Positions 24,785 through 33,640 of a DNA stretch of 44,308 nucleotides are shown in pieces. The notes below the pieces were generated by a model that worked only from the letters and a program-made list of their open reading frames with translations, made no database searches and was not told the origin of the DNA. This DNA comes from Bacteroidota bacterium (GTDB taxonomy: Bacteria; Bacteroidota; Bacteroidia; Chitinophagales; Saprospiraceae), in contig CAUJEY010000067.1 of NCBI GenBank assembly GCA_963169325.1, positions 1 to 44,308 on the forward strand, in the 5' to 3' direction. A program made the position numbers and the translations under genes. Within the stretch, counting starts at the first letter, position 1; each line of letters opens with the position of its first letter.

Positions 24785-25909
24785 ATGAATACATCTCCGA
24801 TCATATTCCATCTCACTACTTTCGAACAGATACCGAAAGACGACTGGAACGCGCTTTTTCTGGAAAGCCGAACGGTAAACCTGTTTTATCACCGGGCTTT
24901 TATTCAGGCGCTAAAAACAGCCTGGCCTGAAAAGCAGCCGGACGGAATTATCGCGGGCTACCGCGATGACCGCTTGGTGTTGATCCAACCCTATAAGGTA
25001 ATCAACACCGTTGTGGGTAGGGTAGTGGAGATATTGCGGATGCCGACAGCCGATTGTATTGAACCGGTCGTGGCAGAAAATGATCGCCGGGAAATACTCC
25101 AGGCATTTTTTAAATTTCTGCAGGAAACTTTAAGGCCTGATATGCTGCTCGCTCATTCACTGACGCGCCCGTTCCATTCGATGTTGAACGAATATTTTTC
25201 CGGGCTCGATGTACGACAAGGAGAACATCAAAAAGGTTATTCGCTGGATATCCCGGGCTCAATAGACGAATTTTGGGCGCTTTACAAATCTAATTTTCGC
25301 AGCCAGCTCAAGAAAAAAATTAAAATCGGTCAGGAATCCGGCCTTGTTTTCCGGATCGTGGAAGCGACGCAGTTGCCGCCCGGATACGATATGCAGCAGG
25401 CTATCGAAAACCACACCCGTCTGCATAAAATGCGGTTCGATTCGATGAATCGGGCATCCTTTTTTGTACAACCGGATTTTCAGATTTTTCATAAACACCT
25501 GTGCAACCATCCGGAAGGAGCGTCATGTGTACTTTCTTTTACAGAGATCTTGCTCGATGGTGCGGTAATCGGCTCGTTGTACGGCGTTCGGGCGCCACAC
25601 GCATACATATATTTAATGGTCGGCTTCGATCCCGGGTTTGCTTCCCTCAGCCTGGGCAACCTGATGATTTATTATACGATCGAAAACCTCATTCACCGGC
25701 AGGTCAAATATTTTGATTTCAAATGCGGGGAAGAACCCTATAAAGAACGCTGGGCAACCGGTTTCTATGAAAAATTTAACGTCTATGTCTGCTTTAATAC
25801 CCGGGGCAGGCTGCTGTACTTCAACTTGTATGCCGCTCAAATAATGAAAAAACTCCGACGGGCTCCTGGAAAATTAAAAAAAATGCTGGAATCAGGAAAG
25901 CGGGCCTGA
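24785..25909 (+). CDS. GNAT-type acyltransferase (BioF2/CelD-like)
   Basis: 374 residues. This is the most typical BioF2-like (Acetyltransf_6) protein of the set: a central basic segment N-F-R-S-Q-L-K-K-K-I-K, then G-A-V-I-G-S-L-Y-G-V, a G-F-D-P-G-F-A-S-L-S-L-G-N-L-M-I-Y pattern, and F-D-F-K-C-G-E-E-P-Y-K-E-R-W at about residues 302-315. It is clearly diverged from the tandem pair upstream. No signal peptide or membrane segment is seen, so it is cytoplasmic. Related proteins in exopolysaccharide loci are thought to acylate sugar amines, though few substrates are known. It follows the ATP-grasp gene by 79 bp and precedes two methyltransferase genes. Confidence 0.82.
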   Translation: MNTSPIIFHLTTFEQIPKDDWNALFLESRTVNLFYHRAFIQALKTAWPEKQPDGIIAGYRDDRLVLIQPYKVINTVVGRVVEILRMPTADCIEPVVAENDRREILQAFFKFLQETLRPDMLLAHSLTRPFHSMLNEYFSGLDVRQGEHQKGYSLDIPGSIDEFWALYKSNFRSQLKKKIKIGQESGLVFRIVEATQLPPGYDMQQAIENHTRLHKMRFDSMNRASFFVQPDFQIFHKHLCNHPEGASCVLSFTEILLDGAVIGSLYGVRAPHAYIYLMVGFDPGFASLSLGNLMIYYTIENLIHRQVKYFDFKCGEEPYKERWATGFYEKFNVYVCFNTRGRLLYFNLYAAQIMKKLRRAPGKLKKMLESGKRA

Positions 25910-25955
25910 TCGTCTGCTTTAAATAAGACCGTTACCTCCCAATAAAGTAAATATC

Positions 25956-26723
25956 ATGGCTATATCAAACAAAGATTCCTGGAACTCGGATTACGCGGTT
26001 CAAACGTATGTAACGGCGGATAAACTGCAAAAACCGGAACAAACCATTTTGAACCTGCTGAAAAGCAGGCTTCCGGCCATGCGGATGCTCGATGTCGGCG
26101 TCGGCGCCGGGCGCACCACGGTACATTTTGCCCCGTTGGTAAAAGAATATATTGGATGCGACTACGCAGAAAATATGATAAAAGCTTGCGCAGAGCGGTT
26201 CCCGGAAGCCAAAGAGTCATTCCGCTTGGGCGATGTGCGTTCGATGCCCGAATATGAAACAGGTTCCTTCGACCTGATTTTATTCAGTTATAACGGTATT
26301 GATTATATCTCGCACGAAGACAGGCTTCAGTCGCTCCGTGAAATCCGGCGAGTGGGCAAAACGGGCGGATATTTTGTTTTTTCCACACATAATCTGCTTT
26401 TTTTAAATAAACTGTACACGATTAAACGGCAGAAAAAACTCAAGGATTTTATCTACCAGTTCTATGCCTTGTTTATGCTGATCGCGCTGAACGGATTGCC
26501 CGGCAAGTATATGCGACGCCCCTTTGCGGTCATCAATGACGGCACAAACCGCTTTTCGCTCAAAACATATTATATAGAACCACAGGCACAAATAGATCAG
26601 TTAAAAGCATGCGGCTTTAAAAATATTCGATTGTTCTCCATTGAAACCGGCACGGAAATTGAAATATCGCGTATCAATGAAACCGCCAATGCACTCTGGA
26701 TATATTATCTGTGTGAAATGTAA
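25956..26723 (+). CDS. Class I SAM-dependent methyltransferase, copy A
   Basis: 255 residues. Motif I is M-L-D-V-G-V-G-A-G-R-T-T (about 43-54), followed by the acidic C-D-Y-A-E-N-M at the end of strand 2, and F-D-L-I-L-F-S-Y-N-G-I-D as motif IV (about 107-118). This is the Methyltransf_11/25 pattern. The C-terminal half, with K-L-Y-T-I-K-R-Q-K-K-L-K, is specific to this gene and its tandem copy. It should methylate a sugar or its substituent using S-adenosylmethionine; position unknown. It begins 46 bp after the GNAT gene and ends 23 bp before its paralogue. Confidence 0.87.
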   Translation: MAISNKDSWNSDYAVQTYVTADKLQKPEQTILNLLKSRLPAMRMLDVGVGAGRTTVHFAPLVKEYIGCDYAENMIKACAERFPEAKESFRLGDVRSMPEYETGSFDLILFSYNGIDYISHEDRLQSLREIRRVGKTGGYFVFSTHNLLFLNKLYTIKRQKKLKDFIYQFYALFMLIALNGLPGKYMRRPFAVINDGTNRFSLKTYYIEPQAQIDQLKACGFKNIRLFSIETGTEIEISRINETANALWIYYLCEM

Positions 26724-26746
26724 AACTACCACTAACTTTTTCTGCG

Positions 26747-27511
26747 ATGAAAAGCACATTTGAAGCCGAAAACATAGTCCGGGGATACACCGCCATGGAC
26801 CGTTTGCAAAAACCCGAGCAAACAATTCTCAGCCTGCTCCGGGAGCGCCTGGGATACATGAAAATGCTGGATATCGGCGTCGGAGGCGGGCGTACCACGG
26901 TGCATTTTGCCCCACTGGTACGGCAGTATGTGGGCGTCGATTATGCCGCCAACATGGTAAAAGCTTGCGAAGAACGTTTCTCCGACCGGGAAGACCACAT
27001 TTCTTTCGGAGAGGCCGATGCCCGGTATATGAACCAATTCCCGGCCGGCAGCTTCGATTTTGTTCTGTTCAGTTACAACGGAATAGATAACATCTCCCAC
27101 GATGACCGCCTCCTGGCCCTGAAAGAAATAAATCGGGTAGGGAAAAGTGGCGGCGTGTTTGCATTCTCCACCCACAATTTGCGGAGCCTGCACAAGGTGT
27201 ATAAAATCAAGTTTTATAAAAATCCCAAAAAATTAGCCTATCAGATTTTGAGTTATTTCCTGCTGATTTGGCTCAACGGTTTTCCCGGCAAACACCAGCG
27301 AAAGCCGTACACCATCGTCAATGACGGCACCCACCGTTTTGGGCTTAAAATGTACTACATACAGCCCGAATATCAAATCAAACAACTGGAAGCATCGGGA
27401 TTCTGTAATATCCGGTTGTTCTCGGTTTCCACCGGACACGAAATCGATCCGGCCAAACTGGACCAGGTGGTGGACGACGGCTGGATTTATTATTTGTGTG
27501 AAATAGAATAA
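26747..27511 (+). CDS. Class I SAM-dependent methyltransferase, copy B
   Basis: 254 residues, a tandem paralogue of the preceding gene with roughly 55-60 percent identity by eye. Motif I reads M-L-D-I-G-V-G-G-G-R-T-T, then V-D-Y-A-A-N-M and F-D-F-V-L-F-S-Y-N-G-I-D. The shared L-Q-K-P-E-Q-T-I-L-x-L-L start and the W-I-Y-Y-L-C-E-I/M end show that the whole gene was duplicated. Two copies kept intact suggest methylation at two positions or of two residues in the repeat unit. Confidence 0.87.
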   Translation: MKSTFEAENIVRGYTAMDRLQKPEQTILSLLRERLGYMKMLDIGVGGGRTTVHFAPLVRQYVGVDYAANMVKACEERFSDREDHISFGEADARYMNQFPAGSFDFVLFSYNGIDNISHDDRLLALKEINRVGKSGGVFAFSTHNLRSLHKVYKIKFYKNPKKLAYQILSYFLLIWLNGFPGKHQRKPYTIVNDGTHRFGLKMYYIQPEYQIKQLEASGFCNIRLFSVSTGHEIDPAKLDQVVDDGWIYYLCEIE

Positions 27512-27532
27512 GGAATAAAATAACCTGAAAAC

Positions 27533-28555
27533 GTGAAAATCCTGTTTGTCTTCAGCGGCAATTTCAAAGCCTTCCCGATCTCGCCTTTTACCAAGGCGCA
27601 GGCCGAATCGCTGCGCGACCGCGGTATGGAGGTCGATTATTTTCCCATTACCGGGAAAGGCCCCCGCAATTATTTAAAAAACGTGGGCCCCTTGCGCGCA
27701 CATTTGAAAAACAACCGCTACGACATCATCCATGCGCACTATTCCCTGTGCGGCTGGGTGGCCGTGCTGGCATCGCTGGGACGAATTCCGGTGGTCGTAT
27801 CCCTTATGGGCGACGACGCCCAGGGCACCTTCACCGGCAACAACCGCGTGGATTTCAAAAGCCGCTACCTGATTTTCCTGACCCGCCTGATTCAACCTTT
27901 TGTACAGGCTGTTATTTCCAAATCGGCCAACCTGGAAAAAGCCGTTTGGCGAAAAAAGATATCGCATATCGTCCCCAACGGCGTCCGGCTTGATCAATTT
28001 AAAATACATGGCCGCGCCAGCCGCGAAGTATTGGGCCTGCACGACGCTAAAAAATACGTGCTTTTTCTCGGAAGCCCTACGGACACTAACAAAAATTTTA
28101 CATTAGTACAATCTGCGGCACAGTTATTGAATAACGCGGAAGTAGAACTGCTGAACCCATACCCCGTAGCCCCCGAACAAGTGGTACATTACCTGAACGC
28201 TGCGGATGTTTTTACGCTTTGTTCTTATGGCGAGGGATCACCCAACGTGGTCAAGGAAGCAATGGCCTGCAATTGTCCCATGGTCGTGACGCCCGCCGGC
28301 GATGCTGCCTGGGTAGTGGGCCAGGAGCCCGGTTGCTACGTGGCCTCCTACGATCCGGCGGATTTTGCGGATAAACTCACGCAGGCGCTTCGGTTCGCCG
28401 CCGAACAGGGGCGTACAAAAGGCCGCGAACGTATACACGCCCTGGGGCTGGATGCGGAAGCGGTGGCGGAAAAAATTGAATCGATTTATCTCAACGTATT
28501 GGGCCTGGAAAAGCCGGAAACGAAACAAAATTTAGTAAAACAGGAAGTTTTTTGA
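27533..28555 (+). CDS. Glycosyltransferase family 4
   Basis: 340 residues from the GTG at 27533 (M-K-I-L-F-V-F-S-G-N-F). GT-B fold: N-terminal domain with D-I-I-H-A-H-Y-S-L-C-G, then V-S-L-M-G-D-D-A; hinge region with I-V-P-N-G-V-R-L-D-Q-F; C-terminal domain with L-F-L-G-S-P-T-D-T-N-K-N-F and the donor motif E-G-S-P-N-V-V-K-E-A-M (E-x7-E, about 235-245). It is a retaining cytoplasmic enzyme of unknown specificity. A 38-bp inverted repeat follows its stop codon and separates it from asnB. Confidence 0.88.
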   Translation: MKILFVFSGNFKAFPISPFTKAQAESLRDRGMEVDYFPITGKGPRNYLKNVGPLRAHLKNNRYDIIHAHYSLCGWVAVLASLGRIPVVVSLMGDDAQGTFTGNNRVDFKSRYLIFLTRLIQPFVQAVISKSANLEKAVWRKKISHIVPNGVRLDQFKIHGRASREVLGLHDAKKYVLFLGSPTDTNKNFTLVQSAAQLLNNAEVELLNPYPVAPEQVVHYLNAADVFTLCSYGEGSPNVVKEAMACNCPMVVTPAGDAAWVVGQEPGCYVASYDPADFADKLTQALRFAAEQGRTKGRERIHALGLDAEAVAEKIESIYLNVLGLEKPETKQNLVKQEVF

Positions 28556-28567
28556 CATTGCGGTTCT

Positions 28568-28688
28568 ACCCCTCCCCCATCCCCTCCCCCGAAGGGGAGG
28601 GGGGCTTGATCCTGTTCCAAAATATTGGCCACAAATTCATAAATGGACAGGCCCCCCTCCCCATCGGGGGAGGGGATGGGGGAGGGGT
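28568..28688. repeat. GC-rich 38-bp inverted repeat upstream of asnB
   Basis: The left arm (28568-28605) and right arm (28651-28688) are inverted copies with one mismatch in 38 bases, separated by 45 bp. Each arm is also internally palindromic, with runs of C and G around GAAG or ATCG centres. The repeat ends 38 bp before the true asnB start at 28727. This C/G-rich sequence looks like a dispersed repeat. Its long stem could block read-through from the upstream glycosyltransferase gene or stabilise the downstream mRNA. The spacer codes for nothing recognisable. Confidence 0.75.
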
Positions 28689-28726
28689 TGAACTACGATC
28701 CAAACACCGATAAAACAATAATCTTT

Positions 28727-30580
28727 ATGTGCGGTATATCCGGCATTATTCATCTCGACGGCGCTCCGGTTCCGGAGCATCAATTGAAGGCCATGGTAAA
28801 GGCCATGAAACATCGCGGCCCGAACGACGACGGCTTATTCGCCGAAGACGGGATGGGCCTCGGCTTCGTACGCCTGAGTATTCTCGACCTGAGTTCCGCA
28901 GGGCATCAGCCCATGTTCTCCGCCGACGAACGTTACGTGATGATTTTCAACGGAGAAATATATAATTACATCGAACTCCGCGAAGAACTCATCACCAAAG
29001 GGCATCGCTTCCGCACACAAACCGACTCGGAAGTCATCCTGGCCGCCTACCGGGAATGGGGCGAAAATATGCTGCATCGTTTCAACGGGATGTGGGCGCT
29101 CGTCATTTACGACCGCCAGGACAAAATGGTGTTCGCCGCCCGCGACCGCTACGGCGTCAAACCGTTTTTTTACAGCATCGACGGCAACCGGATTTTGTTC
29201 GGCTCCGACATCCGCTCCATCACCGCCGTACTGGGCCGCAAACCCACGCCCGACCAGGAAACCATTTTCAACTTCCTGGCTTTCAATCGCAGTGATCAGA
29301 ACGACAGTACGTTTCTAAAAGAAGTCAAAAAACTCGACCACGGGCATTATTTCAAACTCCGGATCGGGCCGGGCGCCACGTCGGCCGAAAAAAACTTCCG
29401 GCCCCACAAGTGGTACGACATCCGCAAGGAACTCAAGGAACCTTTTAAAAACCCGGCGGAATACCGCGAAATGTTCGCCTCGGCCGTGGGTTTGCGCCTG
29501 CGCAGCGATGTGCCGGTGGGCGTTTGCCTCAGCGGAGGCCTCGACTCGTCGAGCATTGTTTCGGTGCTGTTGAAAGACTACAACAAAAAAGACCTCAACA
29601 CCTTCTCTGCCGTGTATGGCAAAAACCGCAACGGCGACGAATCGACTTTTATCGATCTCTACAAAGGGCAGTTGCAGAACATGTACTATACCCAGCCGGA
29701 CGAAAACGCCCTGCTGGCCGACCTCGACGACCTCACCCGCGCCCAATACGAACCGGTACCCAGCACCTCCACGTACGCCCAGTACCGGGTGATGAAACTC
29801 GCCAAAGACCACGTCGTGGTTACCCTCGACGGGCAAGGCGCCGACGAAGCGCTGGCCGGCTACCATTACTTTTTCGGATTTCATTTTAAAAACCTGCTGC
29901 GCAAAGGCAAAATCGGCGCACTCGCAAGTGAAATGGGGCATTATTACAACATGCACCGATCCTTGTACGGCATCAAAAGCTTCGCCTTTTTCCTGCTGCC
30001 CGCCGCCCTGCGCACCCGCGTACGGGTCATGGAAAAAGGATATCTCGATCCCGATTTTTTCCAGGCCCACGCCGGCGGTACCAACCTGATCACCGGCGAA
30101 TTGTACGGCTCTAACTCCCTTCAAGAAGCGCTGATCAACCACTTCGAGTACAAACTGGAACACCTGCTCAAATGGGAAGACCGCAACTCTATGTGGTTCT
30201 CCCTGGAAGCCCGGGTACCTTTCCTCGACTACCGCCTCGTGGAACGTACCCTGACGATGCCCGACGAGATGATCATTCAAAAGGGGATGACGAAACATGT
30301 GCTGCGCGAAGCTATGAAAGGCACCTTGCCCGAAGCCATCCGCATGCGCCGCGACAAAGTGGGCTTCGAAACACCGGAGGCCGAATGGTTCCGGACGCCT
30401 GTTTTCCAGACCTATATTAAAAATATGATCAACTCCGGACCATTTATGTCCCGCGGTGTGATGGATAATAATAAAGTACAGGCGGTGTATCAAAAACACC
30501 TCAACCGCGAAGGCAACTACTCCCGGGAAATCTGGAAATGGATACACCTGGAAAAATGGTATAACCAATTTATCGATTAG
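28727..30580 (+). CDS. asnB: Asparagine synthase (glutamine-hydrolysing), polysaccharide-locus type
   Basis: 617 residues. I chose the ATG at 28727 because the product then begins M-C-G-I-S-G-I, placing the glutaminase nucleophile at Cys2 after Met removal. The longer open frame from 28643 would put 28 repeat-derived residues in front and kill the Ntn site. The N-terminal domain has R-L-S-I-L-D-L, F-N-G-E-I-Y-N-Y and D-R-Y-G-V-K-P-F. The synthetase domain has C-L-S-G-G-L-D-S-S-S (PP loop, about 269-278) and L-D-G-Q-G-A-D-E-A-L. It uses glutamine and ATP to amidate a carboxylate. In a polysaccharide locus the substrate may be a uronic acid or amino-acid substituent, not free aspartate. This is inference; true asparagine synthesis is possible. 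Confidence 0.92.
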   Translation: MCGISGIIHLDGAPVPEHQLKAMVKAMKHRGPNDDGLFAEDGMGLGFVRLSILDLSSAGHQPMFSADERYVMIFNGEIYNYIELREELITKGHRFRTQTDSEVILAAYREWGENMLHRFNGMWALVIYDRQDKMVFAARDRYGVKPFFYSIDGNRILFGSDIRSITAVLGRKPTPDQETIFNFLAFNRSDQNDSTFLKEVKKLDHGHYFKLRIGPGATSAEKNFRPHKWYDIRKELKEPFKNPAEYREMFASAVGLRLRSDVPVGVCLSGGLDSSSIVSVLLKDYNKKDLNTFSAVYGKNRNGDESTFIDLYKGQLQNMYYTQPDENALLADLDDLTRAQYEPVPSTSTYAQYRVMKLAKDHVVVTLDGQGADEALAGYHYFFGFHFKNLLRKGKIGALASEMGHYYNMHRSLYGIKSFAFFLLPAALRTRVRVMEKGYLDPDFFQAHAGGTNLITGELYGSNSLQEALINHFEYKLEHLLKWEDRNSMWFSLEARVPFLDYRLVERTLTMPDEMIIQKGMTKHVLREAMKGTLPEAIRMRRDKVGFETPEAEWFRTPVFQTYIKNMINSGPFMSRGVMDNNKVQAVYQKHLNREGNYSREIWKWIHLEKWYNQFID

Positions 30581-30583
30581 GCT

Positions 30584-31495
30584 ATGAGCGCGCTGAGAAA
30601 TCTGGTTTTTAAGGCCATCCGGTATGCCGGGCTGCCGTTTTTGTTCCGTGAAATGTACCAGCGGAAACAGGTGACGATCGTGATGTTTCACGATCCGGCG
30701 CCGGAAGCGGCGGAAGCGGCATTTTTGTATTTAGCCAAAAAATACAACATCATCGGTCTCGACGACTACCTGGAGGCCCGACGCGGCAGCCGCAGACTGC
30801 CCGAAAAAGCGCTCATCATCACCCTCGACGACGGGCATGCCGGCAACCGGGCCTTGTTACCCGTGTTGGAAAAACACAAGATACCGGTCACTATTTTCCT
30901 CTGCGCCGGAATCGTGGGGACCAACCGCCGTTATTGGTTCAAACACAAAGACCCGGCGATCAGCACAGAGGCGCTGAAACAGGTTTCCAACCGGGAAAAA
31001 CTGCAACGCCTGGCAGCGGTCGGCTTTACGCCCGACCGGGAATTCCCGGCGCCACAGGCCCTTGACGCCGCCCAAATTCACGAACTGAAACCATACGTCA
31101 ATTTTCAAAGCCATACTGTTTTTCATCCCTGCCTGCCCAAGTGTTCCGAAGCGGAAGCGCGGGAAGAAATTTTTCAGTCCAAACAACTGCTGGAACTAAA
31201 GTACGGCCTGCATATCAATGCCCTGGCGTACCCCAATGGTGACTACTCCGACCGGGATGCGCGTTTGGTGGAGGCCGCCGGATACGATTGCGCCATCTCG
31301 GTAGACTATGGGTTCAATACCCTGACTACCGATCCCTTCCGCCTGAAACGTCTCAGTATCGACGATACCGACAACCCCGATGCCGTATGCGTGAAAGCCG
31401 CCGGTGTTTGGACGCTGCTGATGAACCTGGCCGGGAAAAGGCGGACCAGCGGCAATATGGAAGTGTTGAAACAACCGGCCCTGGCCATCACATAA
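30584..31495 (+). CDS. Polysaccharide deacetylase family protein (NodB-like, CE4)
   Basis: 303 residues. CE4 motifs: V-M-F-H-D near residue 25, I-I-T-L-D-D-G-H-A-G-N (about 82-92, catalytic base and metal Asp), Q-S-H-T-V-F-H (H-x3-H, about 173-179), and A-Y-P-N-G-D-Y-S-D with E-A-A-G-Y-D later. No clear signal peptide; the N-terminal amphipathic stretch may touch the membrane. It starts 3 bp after the asnB stop, so the two are almost certainly co-translated. That pairing again links deacetylation with amide chemistry in this locus. Confidence 0.86.
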   Translation: MSALRNLVFKAIRYAGLPFLFREMYQRKQVTIVMFHDPAPEAAEAAFLYLAKKYNIIGLDDYLEARRGSRRLPEKALIITLDDGHAGNRALLPVLEKHKIPVTIFLCAGIVGTNRRYWFKHKDPAISTEALKQVSNREKLQRLAAVGFTPDREFPAPQALDAAQIHELKPYVNFQSHTVFHPCLPKCSEAEAREEIFQSKQLLELKYGLHINALAYPNGDYSDRDARLVEAAGYDCAISVDYGFNTLTTDPFRLKRLSIDDTDNPDAVCVKAAGVWTLLMNLAGKRRTSGNMEVLKQPALAIT

Positions 31496-31562
31496 CACAA
31501 TTACCGGCACTGTATTTGAATACATTAAGTACAAGCGTACAAAACCTCTGAATTTAATAATC

Positions 31563-32582
31563 ATGCAAACATTCCTTTACACCCAATACAATCAGTTAGA
31601 AAACAGCGATCATTTTGCCGCTTTTCAAAAATTTGCCGCTCAGGCGCCAAACGCGAACTTTTTCCAAAGTCCCGAATTTTTAAAATTTATCGAGCCGGTC
31701 AGGGGTTACAAACCCTTTTTGTTGATCGCGTTATCCGATTCGGGCGAGGTAAAAGGTTCTTTGCTGGGGGTTATTCAATCCGATGGCGGCGGCGTAAAAT
31801 CATGGCTTTCCCGCCGGCTGATCGTTTGGGGCGGCCCCATCGTGGCGGCGTCTGCGGATAGGCAGGCCGTGACGAAAACCTTGCTGCAGGAGATGAAAAA
31901 ATATGCCCGCGGAAGCGCCATTTTTATCGAATTCCGGAATTTTTTCGATTGCTCCGAATTAAAAGACGCCTTTGCCGCCAGTGGCTTCCATTTCCGCCCG
32001 CACCTGAACTATATCGTAAAAATTGACGGCGAAGCGGCCGGCCGGTTGAGCAGCAACCGGCGCCGGCAAATAAAAACCAGCCTGGCCGCCGGCGCCGTAG
32101 TGACGGAACCGGAATCGGAAGCCGACGTGGTGGCTTTTTATCAACTGTTGAAGAAACTGTACACCGAGAAGGTAAAGAAGCCGCTACCGAGCATCGATCT
32201 GTTCATGCAGTTCTGGAAATCGCCCTCGTCCAAAACGTTTTTAGTCAAATACGAGGGCAAAGTCGTGGGCGGAAGCGTTGGGCCGATTCACCGCAACCAG
32301 GTGCTCTATCAATGGTACGTATGCGGCGATAACGGGGTCATCAAGGGCGTACACCCGAGCGTGCTGGCTTCCTGGGCGCCCATCGAGTACGGGCTGAAAC
32401 ACGGCTACCAATACTTCGATTTTATGGGCGCGGGCCGGCCCGAGGAGGACTACGGTGTTCGGGAGTTTAAAGCCCGTTTCGGTGGGGACGAAGTTTGTTT
32501 CGGCCGCTTCGAAATGGTGCTGAACCAGCCCTTATACCGCGTTGGAAAATTGGGATTAAAAGTTTATCAAACCATACGATAA
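31563..32582 (+). CDS. FemAB-like GNAT acyl/aminoacyltransferase, module copy 1
   Basis: 339 residues, the length and two-GNAT-lobe layout of FemAB-like proteins. Landmarks: N-F-F-Q-S-P-E-F near residue 35, W-G-G-P-I-V, a basic S-S-N-R-R-R-Q-I-K-T segment (about 160-169), then L-V-K-Y-E-G-K-V-V-G-G-S, Q-W-Y-V-C-G and F-D-F-M-G-A-G-R-P at about 284-292. FemAB enzymes transfer amino acids from aminoacyl-tRNA to peptidoglycan peptides; homologues in exopolysaccharide loci have unknown donors. The stop overlaps the next start (TAATG). A second copy of this gene plus its neighbour is at 35842-37979. Confidence 0.82.
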   Translation: MQTFLYTQYNQLENSDHFAAFQKFAAQAPNANFFQSPEFLKFIEPVRGYKPFLLIALSDSGEVKGSLLGVIQSDGGGVKSWLSRRLIVWGGPIVAASADRQAVTKTLLQEMKKYARGSAIFIEFRNFFDCSELKDAFAASGFHFRPHLNYIVKIDGEAAGRLSSNRRRQIKTSLAAGAVVTEPESEADVVAFYQLLKKLYTEKVKKPLPSIDLFMQFWKSPSSKTFLVKYEGKVVGGSVGPIHRNQVLYQWYVCGDNGVIKGVHPSVLASWAPIEYGLKHGYQYFDFMGAGRPEEDYGVREFKARFGGDEVCFGRFEMVLNQPLYRVGKLGLKVYQTIR

Positions 32583-33640
32583 TGAGAATAATCTTCGACA
32601 TTGGACACCCTGCACACGTGCATTTGTTCAAACACCTGGCCCGCCTCCTGATGAAAAACGGAGCGGAAGTGCTCTTTACCGCGCGGGACAAAGAATTTGA
32701 GTTGGATTTGCTGAAAGCGGAAGGTTTTCCTTTCGTCAGTTTCGGGAAACACTACCGGAGCCTGCCCGGCAAACTCTGGGGCTTGGTCAAATTTGACGTT
32801 CAAATGTTCCTGACCGGTCTGCGATTCAAGCCCGACCTGTTTATCAGCCACGGCACCCCGTATGCTGCGCACGCCGCATTTCTACTGGGCGCCAAAAACC
32901 TGGCTATCGAAGACACCGGGAATATGGAGCAGGTGATTTTGTACCGGCCGTTTACCAATGCCATCCTGACCCCGGCCGTACTGCCTAAAGACCTCGGCCC
33001 CCGGCAAATCCGCTACAACAGCTACCACGAAATCGCTTACCTGCATCCCGAATTTTTTACGCCGAATCCTTCGATTTTATCCTGGCTCGGCGTCAGGGAA
33101 GATGAAGAATACGCGATCATCCGCTTTATTTCCTGGAATGCCACCCACGATGTGGGACACAAGGGCATGTCTGCGGAGGACAAAGTGCGGCTGGTGAAAA
33201 AACTGTCGGAACGGATGCGCGTGTTTATCACTTCCGAGCGGGGCGTATCCGACGAGTTAAAACCTTTTTGCCTGAGCATGCCGCCGGATAAATTCCACCA
33301 CGTGTTGAATTATGCCCGCATCGTGATCAGCGAAGGCACCACAACGGGGGTAGAAGCCGGTATACTTGGCACGCCTTGTGTATATATCAGTACGTTTGAT
33401 GACCCGAACTGCCGGGAAATGGAAGAATTCGGACTGGTTTTCAACACTTCGGAATCCGGAAAAGTATTCAAAATGGTAGATACAGTGCTCGACGAAAAGC
33501 GGGAAACTTTCCGCGAAAGAGCCAAAACTTTTTTAGCCACCAAAGTGAATGCCACCCGGTATTACTACGATTTTATCATGGAGCGGTATCAAAAAAATAA
33601 CGCGCCAATAAAAAATGCGTCATGGGAATCAACTTATTAG
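32582..33640 (+). CDS. DUF354-family protein (GT-B-like), module copy 1
   Basis: 352 residues from the ATG at 32582; the open frame extends upstream inside the FemAB gene, but the other module copy also starts at M-R-I-I-F-D-I-G-H-P. The N-terminal half has H-V-H-L-F-K-H-L, F-I-S-H-G-T-P-Y-A-A-H-A and E-D-T-G-N-M-E-Q. The C-terminal half has V-F-I-T-S-E-R-G-V and I-S-E-G-T-T-T-G-V-E-A-G-I-L-G-T-P, a donor-site-like motif. DUF354 proteins resemble GT-B enzymes and UDP-GlcNAc 2-epimerases. Their reactions are poorly known; a glycosyltransferase role is my inference. The gene is coupled to FemAB upstream and overlaps the epimerase downstream by 19 nt. Confidence 0.8.
   Translation: MRIIFDIGHPAHVHLFKHLARLLMKNGAEVLFTARDKEFELDLLKAEGFPFVSFGKHYRSLPGKLWGLVKFDVQMFLTGLRFKPDLFISHGTPYAAHAAFLLGAKNLAIEDTGNMEQVILYRPFTNAILTPAVLPKDLGPRQIRYNSYHEIAYLHPEFFTPNPSILSWLGVREDEEYAIIRFISWNATHDVGHKGMSAEDKVRLVKKLSERMRVFITSERGVSDELKPFCLSMPPDKFHHVLNYARIVISEGTTTGVEAGILGTPCVYISTFDDPNCREMEEFGLVFNTSESGKVFKMVDTVLDEKRETFRERAKTFLATKVNATRYYYDFIMERYQKNNAPIKNASWESTY

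Noticed and set aside
28643-28726. N-terminal extension of AsnB by 28 residues
   Set aside because: It is translated from the right arm of the inverted repeat and would bury the essential Cys2; the M-C-G-I-S-G start at 28727 is decisive.
29315-30691. 458-codon open frame on the minus strand
   Set aside because: Lies opposite asnB and the next gene's start, low-complexity His/Phe/Val composition typical of antisense frames in GC-rich genes, no family resemblance.
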